This document shows positions 15,973 to 25,003 of a stretch of 64,000 nucleotides of DNA, piece after piece. Below the pieces are notes generated by a model. The model had not been told where the DNA came from. It searched no databases and saw nothing but the letters and a program-made list of their open reading frames with translations. Origin of the DNA: Flavobacterium azooxidireducens (lineage in GTDB: Bacteria > Bacteroidota > Bacteroidia > Flavobacteriales > Flavobacteriaceae); contig NZ_CP096205.1 of NCBI RefSeq assembly GCF_023195775.1, positions 2,046,001 to 2,110,000 on the forward strand. The letters run 5' to 3'. Numbering within the stretch: the stretch's first letter is position 1; each line of letters starts with the position of its first letter. Made by a program: the position numbers and the translations under genes.

Positions 15973-17622
15973 TTATTTTCTCTCCAATAATACAATTCCC
16001 ATTTGACTATCAATTATCACTTTTCCATCTTTTACAATAGTTGAAATTCCGGAAAAAGCATCGTGAACTTCTGTTCCATCTTCAAAAATGGATGAGACAT
16101 TAATTTCTTTTTTTCCGAAAGGCAATTCCAAACCAATTACCACTTTATCGGTAAAATCTCCTTTTGTAAATGTTCTGCTAAAAGTATAAAACGGAGCTTT
16201 TGAAATTTCTTTATGAATTCCTGCTCCAATCGCCGGATGATTTTTTCGGAATTGACCAATTTTTTGAAAGTGTGTCAATACGTTTTTGGTGTTTTCATTG
16301 GTTTTAATATCTTCCCAATTCATAAACGAACGCAAGGTAGCATCACCTTCGGTTCCTTCAATTTCTAACGAACGAGCTGTTTCATCGCCATAATACACTT
16401 GCGAAATTCCGGGTGTTAATAATAATTTTGTGCCGGCATCGAAGGCTTTTTCTCTTTTCTTGTCAAATGGCCAACCATCATCGTGGGATGAAACATAATT
16501 CATCACACTCAACCCTTTTAAATCGGAACTTAAAACCGAAGAATAAGTATTGAAAAGTTCTTCGTACGGTTTATTGGCATCGCCTTTAAAATCAAAATTG
16601 ATGAGTGACCCAAATCCGTTTTCAAAATAGTTTACTTTTTTGTCGCCAAAATTGTAAAGTTGCTTGCCACTGATGCCGTAACCGTACACTTCACCTACGA
16701 TAAAAAATTCATTATCGTCCAACACTTTAGCAGGATTGTCTTTTTTGTATTGTGTAAAAGCGTCTTTACACACTTTTTCAAAATCAGCCCAAACATCTTC
16801 GGTGGTGTGTTTTACTGTATCCACTCGATAACCATCAATTCCATAATCGGTGATGTAATCGGACAACCATTTCATGATATAATATTTCGGAGCTCTTGGA
16901 TAACCTGTTCGCTTGAAAAATTCATCTAACTCGGCTACTTCTTGCTCATAACGACCTTCTTTTTTCCATTTTTCAACTAAAGCTGGAGGTAATTCCACAT
17001 CTTCATTGCTTTCTGTTTTAATGTCCGGAAGGTTTTCAACTAGCGTACAATCAATGTAATTTTGATAGGTGTCATACGAACATTTCGGTCCGGTTCGCAC
17101 CCAACTTTCCGGCCAAACGGGATCTAAATCAGTTACTGGTCCGGTATGATTAATCACGGCATCCAACACAATTCGGATTCCTTTGGCATGAGCTTTTTCA
17201 ACCAATTCTTTCAAATCATCTTTTGATCCAAAACTTGGGTCGATTGCTGTCCAATCTTTAGTCCAGTAGCCGTGGAAACCATACGAATTTCCTGTTCCTT
17301 CATCCACTGATCCGTGAATTTGTTCTACAACAGGTGTCATCCAAATGGCATTAATTCCCAAATCGCTAAAATAGCCTTCATCGATTTTTTGCGTAATCCC
17401 TTTGATATCGCCACCCATAAAATTACGGAGAACGCCGGTTTCTTTATCTCTTCGAATGATTGAGTCATTTTCAGGATTTCCGTTGTTAAATCGGTCGATA
17501 AGTAGGAAGTACAAATTGGCACCTTCCCAAACAAAAGGTGTTTGCACTTGAACGGTTTCTTTTTTTGGTGAACATCCTACAATCATACAACATAAGATTA
17601 GTGTGGAAAAGAATTGTTTCAT
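15973..17622 (-). CDS. SusG-like GH13 alpha-amylase lipoprotein
   Basis: 549 residues. The signal peptide has a lipobox (MIVGC), so the enzyme is lipid-anchored; surface display as in SusG is plausible but not certain. The GH13 barrel is complete: YFLLIDRFNNGN, IRIVLDAVINHTG, nucleophile D268 in DGYRVDT, acid/base E311 in VGEVYG, and transition-state stabiliser D381 in SSHDDGWP (usually NHD). It hydrolyses alpha-1,4-glucans to maltooligosaccharides. It is the last gene of the minus-strand starch operon, overlapping the GH31 stop as TAATG, and a strong terminator follows. DVELPPALVEKWKKEGRYEQEVAELDEFF (about 210-240) is an insertion within the barrel. Confidence 0.92.
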   Translation of the reverse strand: MKQFFSTLILCCMIVGCSPKKETVQVQTPFVWEGANLYFLLIDRFNNGNPENDSIIRRDKETGVLRNFMGGDIKGITQKIDEGYFSDLGINAIWMTPVVEQIHGSVDEGTGNSYGFHGYWTKDWTAIDPSFGSKDDLKELVEKAHAKGIRIVLDAVINHTGPVTDLDPVWPESWVRTGPKCSYDTYQNYIDCTLVENLPDIKTESNEDVELPPALVEKWKKEGRYEQEVAELDEFFKRTGYPRAPKYYIMKWLSDYITDYGIDGYRVDTVKHTTEDVWADFEKVCKDAFTQYKKDNPAKVLDDNEFFIVGEVYGYGISGKQLYNFGDKKVNYFENGFGSLINFDFKGDANKPYEELFNTYSSVLSSDLKGLSVMNYVSSHDDGWPFDKKREKAFDAGTKLLLTPGISQVYYGDETARSLEIEGTEGDATLRSFMNWEDIKTNENTKNVLTHFQKIGQFRKNHPAIGAGIHKEISKAPFYTFSRTFTKGDFTDKVVIGLELPFGKKEINVSSIFEDGTEVHDAFSGISTIVKDGKVIIDSQMGIVLLERK

Positions 17623-20018
17623 TATAATTTAATTTTTATGTTCATGTTATTAGTGCTTAGCAAATAATCAAATTCCAATTTTTTTGATTTTTTATCGTAT
17701 TGAAATTTCATTTTTTTATCATTGATGATGATGGATTTCGGTTTTTTATTCAACTGATAAATATGAAATTTACCTGCTTTTCCTTTTGATTTTAATGAAT
17801 TACTTTTTATCGAAAGAAGAAGTTCTTTTTCTGATATTTCTGTTTCGCAAGTCAGCAGTTCAGGATTATTTTCAGTTGAATTATTTCCTTCGTCAAAATA
17901 AAATTGGCGTTCGCTTGAAGTTACTTTTTCATCAAAATAAAGATGTAAATCTAAGTTTGAATTTAGATAATTGTTGCTTGTTTGCACAACTTTTGTCATC
18001 GGAATCAAAACGCCACTTCGCACAAAAGTTGGAATATGATTTTCGGTTACATTTATTTTTTCGGTTGAACCACCGACGTATTTTTTATTCGAATAAAAAT
18101 CTATCCAATTTCCATTTTTAGGAAAATAAACTTCCTTCGTTGATTGTTTCGCTTCCATAATCGGATAAATCAGAAAATCTTTTCCCCATAAATAGCCATC
18201 GGATTTAGTCAATAATGCTTCATTTTCAGGTTCTTCAAAAAACAGCGGACGCATTAAAGGTTTTCCGGTTTTCGAATTTTCATAAGCCAAACTATAATTG
18301 TAAGGAAGCATTTGATAACGCAATTCAATCGCTTGTTTTGCTAAGTTTTTCGCCCAATCACTTCTGAAAATCGGTTCAGAAGCTACATCCGATTGTGCAT
18401 GCGGACGAAAGATCGGATTGAAAACACCGTATTGCAACCAACGTACATATAATTCGTCATCTAAATTTGCCCCCGCAAAGCCCCCCAAATCAGAATGCAT
18501 GTAGGCCAAACCTTGCATTCCCATTTGTAATGAAATTTCCACTTGACCTGATAATCCACCCCAAGTTCTGTTCACATCGCCACTCCACGGAATCATTCCA
18601 TAACGCTGCGAACCCGAATAACCGGAACGCATCAATATAAAAGGTCTTTGCGTTGGAAAATCGTTGCGATAGCCTTCAAAAACTAATTTTGCCCAGTTGT
18701 GTCCGTAAATATTGTGTACTTCATCAGCGGTTCCGCCAAATGTATTTGCTGCTGCGGGAAAAACTTCGGGTTCACCCAAATCGCCCCAAACGCCACTTAC
18801 ACCTTTGTTGGCTAAATCTCGGTAAATATCCCAAAACCAATTTTTTCCTGTTGGTTTAAAAATGTCAATGATACCGGTGTTTCCAAAATAAAAATCATAG
18901 GTAAAAGGATTTCCAACGGAATCTGTTGCGATAATTTTTTTCTCAACGGCTTCTTGCCACTTCTTAGAAGTTGTTAAAATAAATGGTTCTGTAATCGGAA
19001 TGGTTTTGATTCCCATTTTAGAAAAATCATCCACCATTTTTTCAAAAGTTGGGAAACTGTCTCGATACACTTCCAAATTGCCCATCGTGCCTTGCAATTC
19101 TTTTCCAAACCAATAAAGATCTAAGATTATCGCATCTACCGGAATTTTTTCGTCTTGAAATTTCTTGATGGTTCTTCTAGCTTCCGCTTCGGAGTGATAG
19201 CCAAAACGTGAGGAGAAATTGCCTAAAGCCCAACGAGGAGGTAACGGCTGTCTTCCGGTTAATTCGGTGTAATTGTAAATTAAATCTTCCCAAGTATTGC
19301 CCACAATCACTTGATAGGTTTTTCTGCCGGAAATGCTTTCGTATTCCAACACATTCTCTTTTTTACTATCCAAATCCAAATAACCAATCGGAGCATTATC
19401 AAAATGAACCATATATTTTTGCGAAGATATGACGATTGGAATCGTAAAATTCATCAATTCTGAATGGGTTTCGTAACCATAATCGGCTCGGTTGTAAAGA
19501 GCCAATCGGTTGCCACGACGGTTCATTCCTAAAACTCTTGCTCCACCACCATACAATTTTTCGGTTGCATTGATGTTGAATTGAATGACTTCGGTTGAAT
19601 CATATACAATATTCCCTTTTACTCTTTCGAGTGGTTCGTGTTTGCGTTTGAAATAACCTAATTTTTCGGAAAGAAGTAATTCACCTTTTTTGTAATATGA
19701 AATTTTAAAAGGAGATTTTGCAATTTGAACTTCTAAATTATTAGTTTTAATTTCTAAATAATCCGTTGATTGTTTAAATTCAAAACCATTATTGTCCGGT
19801 TTTAAAACAACAGCGTGCGAATTTGGATTGAATTTTTCTCCGTTTGGAACGAAAGTAGTTTCAACAATTTTATCATTATATAATTGAAGAAAATACATTC
19901 CATCGGAAGTTTTTACTTCCAAAACGTTTTCATTTAATTGATGGGAAATGTATTTTCGATTTACATTTTGAGCAAATCCAATTGTTGAAAGTAATAATAG
20001 AAGAAAGAGTTTTTTCAT
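17622..20018 (-). CDS. GH31 alpha-glucosidase
   Basis: 798 residues with a signal peptide (MKKLFLLLLLSTIGFAQ), so periplasmic or outer-membrane associated. The GH31 barrel carries the nucleophile D413 in VWGDLGEPE and the acid/base D481 in WSGDVNRTWGGL. The N-terminal beta-sandwich (about 25-230) and the C-terminal sandwiches (about 600-798) are as usual in the family. It should release glucose from the non-reducing end of maltooligosaccharides or isomaltose-type ends. It lies 3 nt after the GH13 gene and overlaps the SusG-like gene start, so it is part of a tightly packed operon. An alpha-xylosidase or other GH31 specificity cannot be excluded from sequence, but the starch context favours alpha-glucosidase. 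Confidence 0.92.
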   Translation of the reverse strand: MKKLFLLLLLSTIGFAQNVNRKYISHQLNENVLEVKTSDGMYFLQLYNDKIVETTFVPNGEKFNPNSHAVVLKPDNNGFEFKQSTDYLEIKTNNLEVQIAKSPFKISYYKKGELLLSEKLGYFKRKHEPLERVKGNIVYDSTEVIQFNINATEKLYGGGARVLGMNRRGNRLALYNRADYGYETHSELMNFTIPIVISSQKYMVHFDNAPIGYLDLDSKKENVLEYESISGRKTYQVIVGNTWEDLIYNYTELTGRQPLPPRWALGNFSSRFGYHSEAEARRTIKKFQDEKIPVDAIILDLYWFGKELQGTMGNLEVYRDSFPTFEKMVDDFSKMGIKTIPITEPFILTTSKKWQEAVEKKIIATDSVGNPFTYDFYFGNTGIIDIFKPTGKNWFWDIYRDLANKGVSGVWGDLGEPEVFPAAANTFGGTADEVHNIYGHNWAKLVFEGYRNDFPTQRPFILMRSGYSGSQRYGMIPWSGDVNRTWGGLSGQVEISLQMGMQGLAYMHSDLGGFAGANLDDELYVRWLQYGVFNPIFRPHAQSDVASEPIFRSDWAKNLAKQAIELRYQMLPYNYSLAYENSKTGKPLMRPLFFEEPENEALLTKSDGYLWGKDFLIYPIMEAKQSTKEVYFPKNGNWIDFYSNKKYVGGSTEKINVTENHIPTFVRSGVLIPMTKVVQTSNNYLNSNLDLHLYFDEKVTSSERQFYFDEGNNSTENNPELLTCETEISEKELLLSIKSNSLKSKGKAGKFHIYQLNKKPKSIIINDKKMKFQYDKKSKKLEFDYLLSTNNMNIKIKL

Positions 20019-20021
20019 TCT

Positions 20022-21884
20022 TTAATTCATTTTTGTCGTAAAAAGATAGGCTCCTTTTTTGTTTATAGTCAATTCTTTATCCCAAATAATTTCTTCTCCG
20101 GTTAAGATATTTTTCATTTTTTTACCTTCAAAACCTAATTCTTTATATGTAGAAAGATCAACTTTTGCAGATTCATTTTTATTTAAAATTAAAACAACAA
20201 TTTCATCATTCAACATTCTAAATAAGGTATAAACGCCATTATTTGGTGCAAAATGAATCGTTTTTCCGTCGTGAATAGCTTTACTGTTTTTTCTATAATT
20301 TAAAATTTTAGTCAAATAGCTTTGCATATCTTTTTTTTCTGAAGAAAGTCCATCGCCAGTAAAAGCATTTACTTTATCACCTTTCCATCCACCCGGAAAA
20401 TCTGTTCGGATTAAGCCGTGATCACCTGGTTTTGCCGTGTTTTGCATTAGAATTTCTGTTCCATAATACAACTGTGGAATTCTTGGTAAAACTAAATAAG
20501 TAGCCAAAGCCATTTTTGTGTTTTCAACATTTTCCTCCATTTGTGTAAAAATGCGGTCCATATCGTGATTATCCGGAAAAATCATAATGTCTTTTGGCGA
20601 AGCATAATGAAAATCGTTGGCTAAACCATCGTAAATTTTCGCCAAACCTTTGTCCCAACTTTCTGTTTCTTTAATGGCTTGCGGAATGAGTGTTTGCATT
20701 GCAAAATCCATCGTTGAACGCAAATTCGATTCGTAACCGTCTTTATTATTTGCTCCTTTTTGCCAATAGCCAATGAGCAACGGATTCGAACTCCATTCTT
20801 CTCCAACAATATTAAAATTAGGATATTCATTCATAATTTCGCCAGCCCAATTCGACATAAAAACTTTGTCAGGATATGGATAAGTGTCTTGACGGATACC
20901 GCTCAAATGAAGTGTTTCAATCCACCAAATGCTGTTTTGGATGATGTATTTTGCCAAAAACGGATTACGTTGATTCAAATCGGGCATTGAAGAAACAAAC
21001 CAACCATCGGCCATTTCTTTTTTGTCTTTTTCGGAAGCATACAAATCTTGGTTGCTTGTTCTTCGGTGATTGGAAGTGACGTATTTTTTTTCTTTTTCAA
21101 ACAGTTCTTGATAATTTACCCAATCTGAAAAAGGTAAATCTTTCATCCACCAGTGTTCGCTACCGCAATGATTGGCCACTTGATCCATAATGAGTTTCAT
21201 ACCATTTTGATGAAGTTTTTCGGATAGATTTTTATAATCAGTTAAAGTTCCAAATCGTGGATCTACTTGATAAAAATCGGTCATCGCATAGCCGTGATAC
21301 GAACCACCTTTCATATCATTTGTCAAAACCGGAGTTGGCCAAATAGCGGTAAATCCTAAGTTTTTGATGTAATCAATATGGTCTGTAATCCCTTGAATAT
21401 CGCCGCCGTGACGTTTGTAATCGTGGGTTCTGTCTAACGTAGTTTCTTGCATCGATTTTACGACATCATTCGCTTCATTTCCGTTGGCAAAACGATCAGG
21501 AGTGATGAGGTAAATGGCATCAGAACTATTGAAACCGATGAAATCTTCTGAAGGTTTAGATTTTGGTTTTAATTCGTACGATTGTGTGATTTTTTTGCCT
21601 TTTTCTGATTCAAAAACAATATTGAATTTTCCCGGTTTTGTAGATTTATCAATTTTAACATCGATAAATAAGTAGTTCGGACTTTTAGCTTTGTGAACTT
21701 TGATGATTGAAACACCATCGTATGAAATTTTTGGTGTTGCATTTCCGATGTTCGGATGATGCACGAGCAATTGCAGGTTTTCATTTTTAAATCCTGTCCA
21801 CCAGTTAGGTGGTTCAATTCGATTGACTTGAGCAGATAAAAATGAAAATGCGAGACAAAACAGAAGTAATGAAATTTTTTTCAT
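20022..21884 (-). CDS. GH13 neopullulanase/cyclomaltodextrinase-like enzyme (SusA-type)
   Basis: 620 residues with a signal peptide (MKKISLLLFCLAFSFLSAQ), no lipobox, so probably periplasmic. An N-terminal beta-sandwich (about 20-115, RIEPPNWWTGFKNENLQLLVHHPN) is the Cyclo-malt_N-type domain. The barrel has AIYLITPDRFANGN, MKLIMDQVANHCG, nucleophile D333 (SGIRQDTYPY), acid/base E362 (VGEEW) and D441 (FPDNHDMDR). A C-terminal sandwich ends the protein. SusA-like enzymes trim imported maltooligosaccharides or cyclodextrins to maltose and glucose. It is followed by the GH31 gene 3 nt downstream. A palindromic repeat separates it from the GH65 gene upstream. Confidence 0.92.
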   Translation of the reverse strand: MKKISLLLFCLAFSFLSAQVNRIEPPNWWTGFKNENLQLLVHHPNIGNATPKISYDGVSIIKVHKAKSPNYLFIDVKIDKSTKPGKFNIVFESEKGKKITQSYELKPKSKPSEDFIGFNSSDAIYLITPDRFANGNEANDVVKSMQETTLDRTHDYKRHGGDIQGITDHIDYIKNLGFTAIWPTPVLTNDMKGGSYHGYAMTDFYQVDPRFGTLTDYKNLSEKLHQNGMKLIMDQVANHCGSEHWWMKDLPFSDWVNYQELFEKEKKYVTSNHRRTSNQDLYASEKDKKEMADGWFVSSMPDLNQRNPFLAKYIIQNSIWWIETLHLSGIRQDTYPYPDKVFMSNWAGEIMNEYPNFNIVGEEWSSNPLLIGYWQKGANNKDGYESNLRSTMDFAMQTLIPQAIKETESWDKGLAKIYDGLANDFHYASPKDIMIFPDNHDMDRIFTQMEENVENTKMALATYLVLPRIPQLYYGTEILMQNTAKPGDHGLIRTDFPGGWKGDKVNAFTGDGLSSEKKDMQSYLTKILNYRKNSKAIHDGKTIHFAPNNGVYTLFRMLNDEIVVLILNKNESAKVDLSTYKELGFEGKKMKNILTGEEIIWDKELTINKKGAYLFTTKMN

Positions 21885-21898
21885 GATTGATTGTTTTA

Positions 21899-21955
21899 TC
21901 TCGCAAAGTCGCAGAGACGCTAAGTAAATCTTTGCGACTTAGCGTCTTTGCGAGA
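21899..21955. repeat. Palindromic intergenic repeat with TCTCGCAAAG modules
   Basis: CGCAGAGACGCTAAGT (21910-21925) pairs with ACTTAGCGTCTTTGCG (21937-21952) as a 16-bp stem with one G-T position and an 11-nt loop. The outer ends also match (TCTCGCAAAG at left, its complement at right). It fills most of the gap between two co-directional operon genes and could act as an mRNA processing or stability element. Confidence 0.75.
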
Positions 21956-21960
21956 ATTTA

Positions 21961-24264
21961 TTATACGGTAACCAAACTATTCGGTTCAACCAAGATTTCT
22001 TTTCCTTTTACAAAAACAGTAATAGGTTTATTTCCTTCCAACGAAAATTTCGTTTCATTAGATTGAACAGAAACTTTTAAAATTTGATTTCTGAAATTAA
22101 TTTTAAACGAATATCCTTTCCATTGTGTTGGGATTTTTGGTTCAAAATGTAAGGTTTCATTTTTAACACGCATTCCACCAAAACCTTCTACAATACTCAT
22201 CCAAGTTCCAGCCATCGACGTGATGTGTAAACCTTCGTGCACTTCTTTATTATAATCATCTAAATCCAAACGGGAAGTTCGAAGATAAAAAGTATAAGCT
22301 TGTTCCATTCTATCCAAAACAGCCGCTTGAATCGAGTGAACACAAGGCGAAAGCGAACTTTCGTGAACGGTAAATGGTTCGTAAAAATCAAAATGTTTCT
22401 CTAATTGTTCTTTGCTGAAATGATCTTCAAAGAAATAAAACCCTTGTAACGTGTCAGCTTGTTTGATGTAAGGCGAACGCAAAATTCTATCCCACGACCA
22501 TTTTTGGTTAATCGGTCGCTGACTTTTATCTAAATCTGAAACTTTTACCAATTCTTTATCTAAGAAACCATCCTGCTGCAAATACACGTCGTGTTCTTCC
22601 GAAAAAGGAAAATACATATTGTCGGCAACTTCTTTCCAATGGTTAATTTCAGCCACAGAAAGTTTTACTTTATTTAAAATTCGAGTATAATCCGACGAAT
22701 ATTCTTTTTCAATTTTTTGAATTTGTTCTACCGTATAATCAATACACCATTTGGCAATATAATTGGTGTAAAAATTATTATTCACATTGTTTTCATATTC
22801 ATTCGGACCCGTTACCCCTAAAATTACATATTGGTTTCGATAGGTAGAGTAGGTGGCTCTTTGATGCCAAAAACGAGCAATTCCGATTAAAACTTCCAGA
22901 CCTTTTTCAGGAATATAGCTGTAATCTCCGGTAAAACGATAGTAGTTAAAAATAGCAAAAGCAATCGCACCATTTCGGTGAATTTCTTCAAACGTAATTT
23001 CCCATTCGTTATGGCATTCTTCGCCGTTCATCGTCACCATCGGGTACAAAGCAGCTCCGTTTTTAAAACCTAGTTTTGCTGCATTTTCAATCGCTTTTTC
23101 TAAATGATTGTAGCGATACGTCAATAGATTTCTGGCTACTTGCTGATCTTTTGTAGCCATATAAAAAGGAATGCAATATGCTTCTGTATCCCAATAGGTT
23201 GAACCACCGTATTTTTCGCCTGTAAATCCTTTTGGACCAATATTCAAACGAGAATCTTTCCCTAAATAGGTTTGATTTAGTTGAAAAATATTGAAACGAA
23301 TTCCTTGTTGAGCTTTCACATCACCATCGATGGTAATGTCACTCATTTCCCAAATTTTTGCCCAAGCTTTGATTTGGTCTTCTAGTAATTGGTTGTAACC
23401 TAAGGAAATTGCATCAGACACAACTTTTTTAGCCGCTTCTTCTGTGTTTTCGTGGTTCATCGAAACGGTGTAACCACCTATTTTTTGAATAGTCGCTGAT
23501 TGGTTTTTTGCAATTGAAACTTCATACGAAAATTCAATTTTATCATTTGAAGTTGCAACGTTGGACGGAGAAGCATTCACATTTTTCCCATCCACCAAAA
23601 TCGTATTTTGCATAAAAGTGGTTGCCGTAAAATGCGTTTTGAAAGTTCTTGCTGTTACAAAAGCTTCGTTTGCATTATTTTTTACATGTAATGGTTCCCA
23701 AAATTTTTCTTCCCAGTTGGCATCTTCGTTGTGAACACCAGCATCAATATACGGTCTGAAAACAATTTTCGCATCCTGATTTAAAGCGGTAATTTGATAA
23801 TTTATTACACCCACTTCATCCAAATCCAATGAAAGAAAACGACGCACTTGCACTTCAATTTCAGTTCCGTTTTGAAGGGTTGCTGTAAAAGAACGATGGT
23901 ACCAACCTTCTTTCATATTCAACTCTCTACGGAAATTTTTTACTGCTGCACAATTGGCCAAATCTAAATTTTCACCGTTAATTTCGATGTTAATTCCAAT
24001 CCAATTTGGAGCATTAAGTACTTTGGCGAAATATTCTGGGTAACCGTTTTTCCACCAACCCACTTTTGTTTTATCGGGATAATAAATTCCGGCAATATAA
24101 CTTCCTTGGAAGGTTTTTCCGGAATAGTATTCTTCAAAATTTGCACGTTGTCCCATGGCACCGTTTCCAATGCTGAACAAACTTTCGGAAGACTTAACCA
24201 GGTCTTGTTCAAATCCTTCTTCAATAATCGACCAGTTATCTGGTATGATATAATCTTGGTTCAT
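21961..24264 (-). CDS. GH65 family phosphorylase, likely maltose phosphorylase
   Basis: 767 residues, the usual length, with no signal peptide, so cytoplasmic. The N-terminal beta-sandwich (ESLFSIGNGAMGQRANFEE) leads into the (alpha/alpha)6 barrel with GEKYGGSTYWDTEAY, GEECHNEWEITFEEIHRN and the general acid E489 in GVTGPNEYENNVNNNFYTN. GH65 phosphorylases use inorganic phosphate to split a disaccharide into beta-glucose-1-phosphate and glucose. A neighbouring beta-phosphoglucomutase gene supports phosphorolysis. Maltose is the likely substrate given the starch context; trehalose or kojibiose phosphorylase are family alternatives. It is in an operon with pgmB upstream, from which it is separated by heptamer repeats. 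Confidence 0.92.
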   Translation of the reverse strand: MNQDYIIPDNWSIIEEGFEQDLVKSSESLFSIGNGAMGQRANFEEYYSGKTFQGSYIAGIYYPDKTKVGWWKNGYPEYFAKVLNAPNWIGINIEINGENLDLANCAAVKNFRRELNMKEGWYHRSFTATLQNGTEIEVQVRRFLSLDLDEVGVINYQITALNQDAKIVFRPYIDAGVHNEDANWEEKFWEPLHVKNNANEAFVTARTFKTHFTATTFMQNTILVDGKNVNASPSNVATSNDKIEFSYEVSIAKNQSATIQKIGGYTVSMNHENTEEAAKKVVSDAISLGYNQLLEDQIKAWAKIWEMSDITIDGDVKAQQGIRFNIFQLNQTYLGKDSRLNIGPKGFTGEKYGGSTYWDTEAYCIPFYMATKDQQVARNLLTYRYNHLEKAIENAAKLGFKNGAALYPMVTMNGEECHNEWEITFEEIHRNGAIAFAIFNYYRFTGDYSYIPEKGLEVLIGIARFWHQRATYSTYRNQYVILGVTGPNEYENNVNNNFYTNYIAKWCIDYTVEQIQKIEKEYSSDYTRILNKVKLSVAEINHWKEVADNMYFPFSEEHDVYLQQDGFLDKELVKVSDLDKSQRPINQKWSWDRILRSPYIKQADTLQGFYFFEDHFSKEQLEKHFDFYEPFTVHESSLSPCVHSIQAAVLDRMEQAYTFYLRTSRLDLDDYNKEVHEGLHITSMAGTWMSIVEGFGGMRVKNETLHFEPKIPTQWKGYSFKINFRNQILKVSVQSNETKFSLEGNKPITVFVKGKEILVEPNSLVTV

Positions 24265-24280
24265 TAATTTTAGGTTTAAA

Positions 24281-24308
24281 AAGTTTTAAGTTTCAAGTCT
24301 CAAGTTTT
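24281..24308 (+). repeat. Four tandem heptamers, AAGTTTT-type
   Basis: Read as AAGTTTT, AAGTTTC, AAGTCTC, AAGTTTT in a row, in the 82-nt gap between pgmB and the GH65 gene. A complementary AAAACTTG lies at 24322-24329, so the transcript could fold. Confidence 0.8.
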
Positions 24309-24346
24309 GTTGAATAATTTTAAAACTTGAAAACATTAAAATTTTA

Positions 24347-25003
24347 CTATTTATTTATTAGGTTTTGTATAAAATTCAAATCGATGTGTGTAAAATCAGG
24401 AAATACGAATTGAGCTTCATGCAAAATACTTTCTTCGCCAATTCCAACACTCGTCATTCCGGCAATATTTGCGGCTTGAACTCCGGCAACAGAATCTTCA
24501 AAAACGATACATTCTTCGTTTGAAAAATTCACTTTTTTGGCTCCTTGAATAAAAACTTCCGGATCCGGTTTGGCATTTGATACATCGTTTCCATCCACAA
24601 TGGCATCAAAATAATCAATAATTTTTGCTTTTTCTAAAATTGGTTTTGCATTTTTACTGGCAGAACCCAATACGATTTTTTGGTTGTTTTCTTTAAGATA
24701 AATAAGAACCGGTAAAACTCCCGGCAAGATTTCACTTTCGTCCATATCAACCAAATAGGAAAGATAGTCTTCGTTTTTTTGAATGAGCCATTTGTTTTTG
24801 TCTTCCTGAGAAGCTTCCATATTTCCTAAGGCTAAAATGAGGTCGAGTGATCGAACACGACTTACTCCTTTAAGTTCTTCGTTGTGTTCGGGCGTAAATT
24901 CGATACCTAGTTGGTGAGCAATCTTTTGCCAAGCTAAATAGTGATATTTTGCTGTATCAACGATTACACCGTCGAGGTCGAATATGAAACATTTTTGATT
25001 CAT
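24347..25003 (-). CDS. pgmB: Beta-phosphoglucomutase
   Basis: 218 residues. HAD superfamily motif I FDLDGVIVDTAKYHYLAW carries the nucleophile and acid/base aspartates (D9, D11), motif II is VLGSASKN, and motif III-IV is KPDPEVFIQGA with VFEDSVAGVQAA. The cap domain includes LKGVSRVRSLDLIL, a signature that separates beta-phosphoglucomutases from other HAD phosphatases. It converts beta-glucose-1-phosphate, made by the GH65 phosphorylase, to glucose-6-phosphate in the cytoplasm. Its start overlaps the transporter stop (TAATG). All motif residues are present. Confidence 0.93.
   Translation of the reverse strand: MNQKCFIFDLDGVIVDTAKYHYLAWQKIAHQLGIEFTPEHNEELKGVSRVRSLDLILALGNMEASQEDKNKWLIQKNEDYLSYLVDMDESEILPGVLPVLIYLKENNQKIVLGSASKNAKPILEKAKIIDYFDAIVDGNDVSNAKPDPEVFIQGAKKVNFSNEECIVFEDSVAGVQAANIAGMTSVGIGEESILHEAQFVFPDFTHIDLNFIQNLINK

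Noticed and set aside
24281..24308. CRISPR or attachment site
   Set aside because: Contiguous heptamers without spacers and no integrase nearby.
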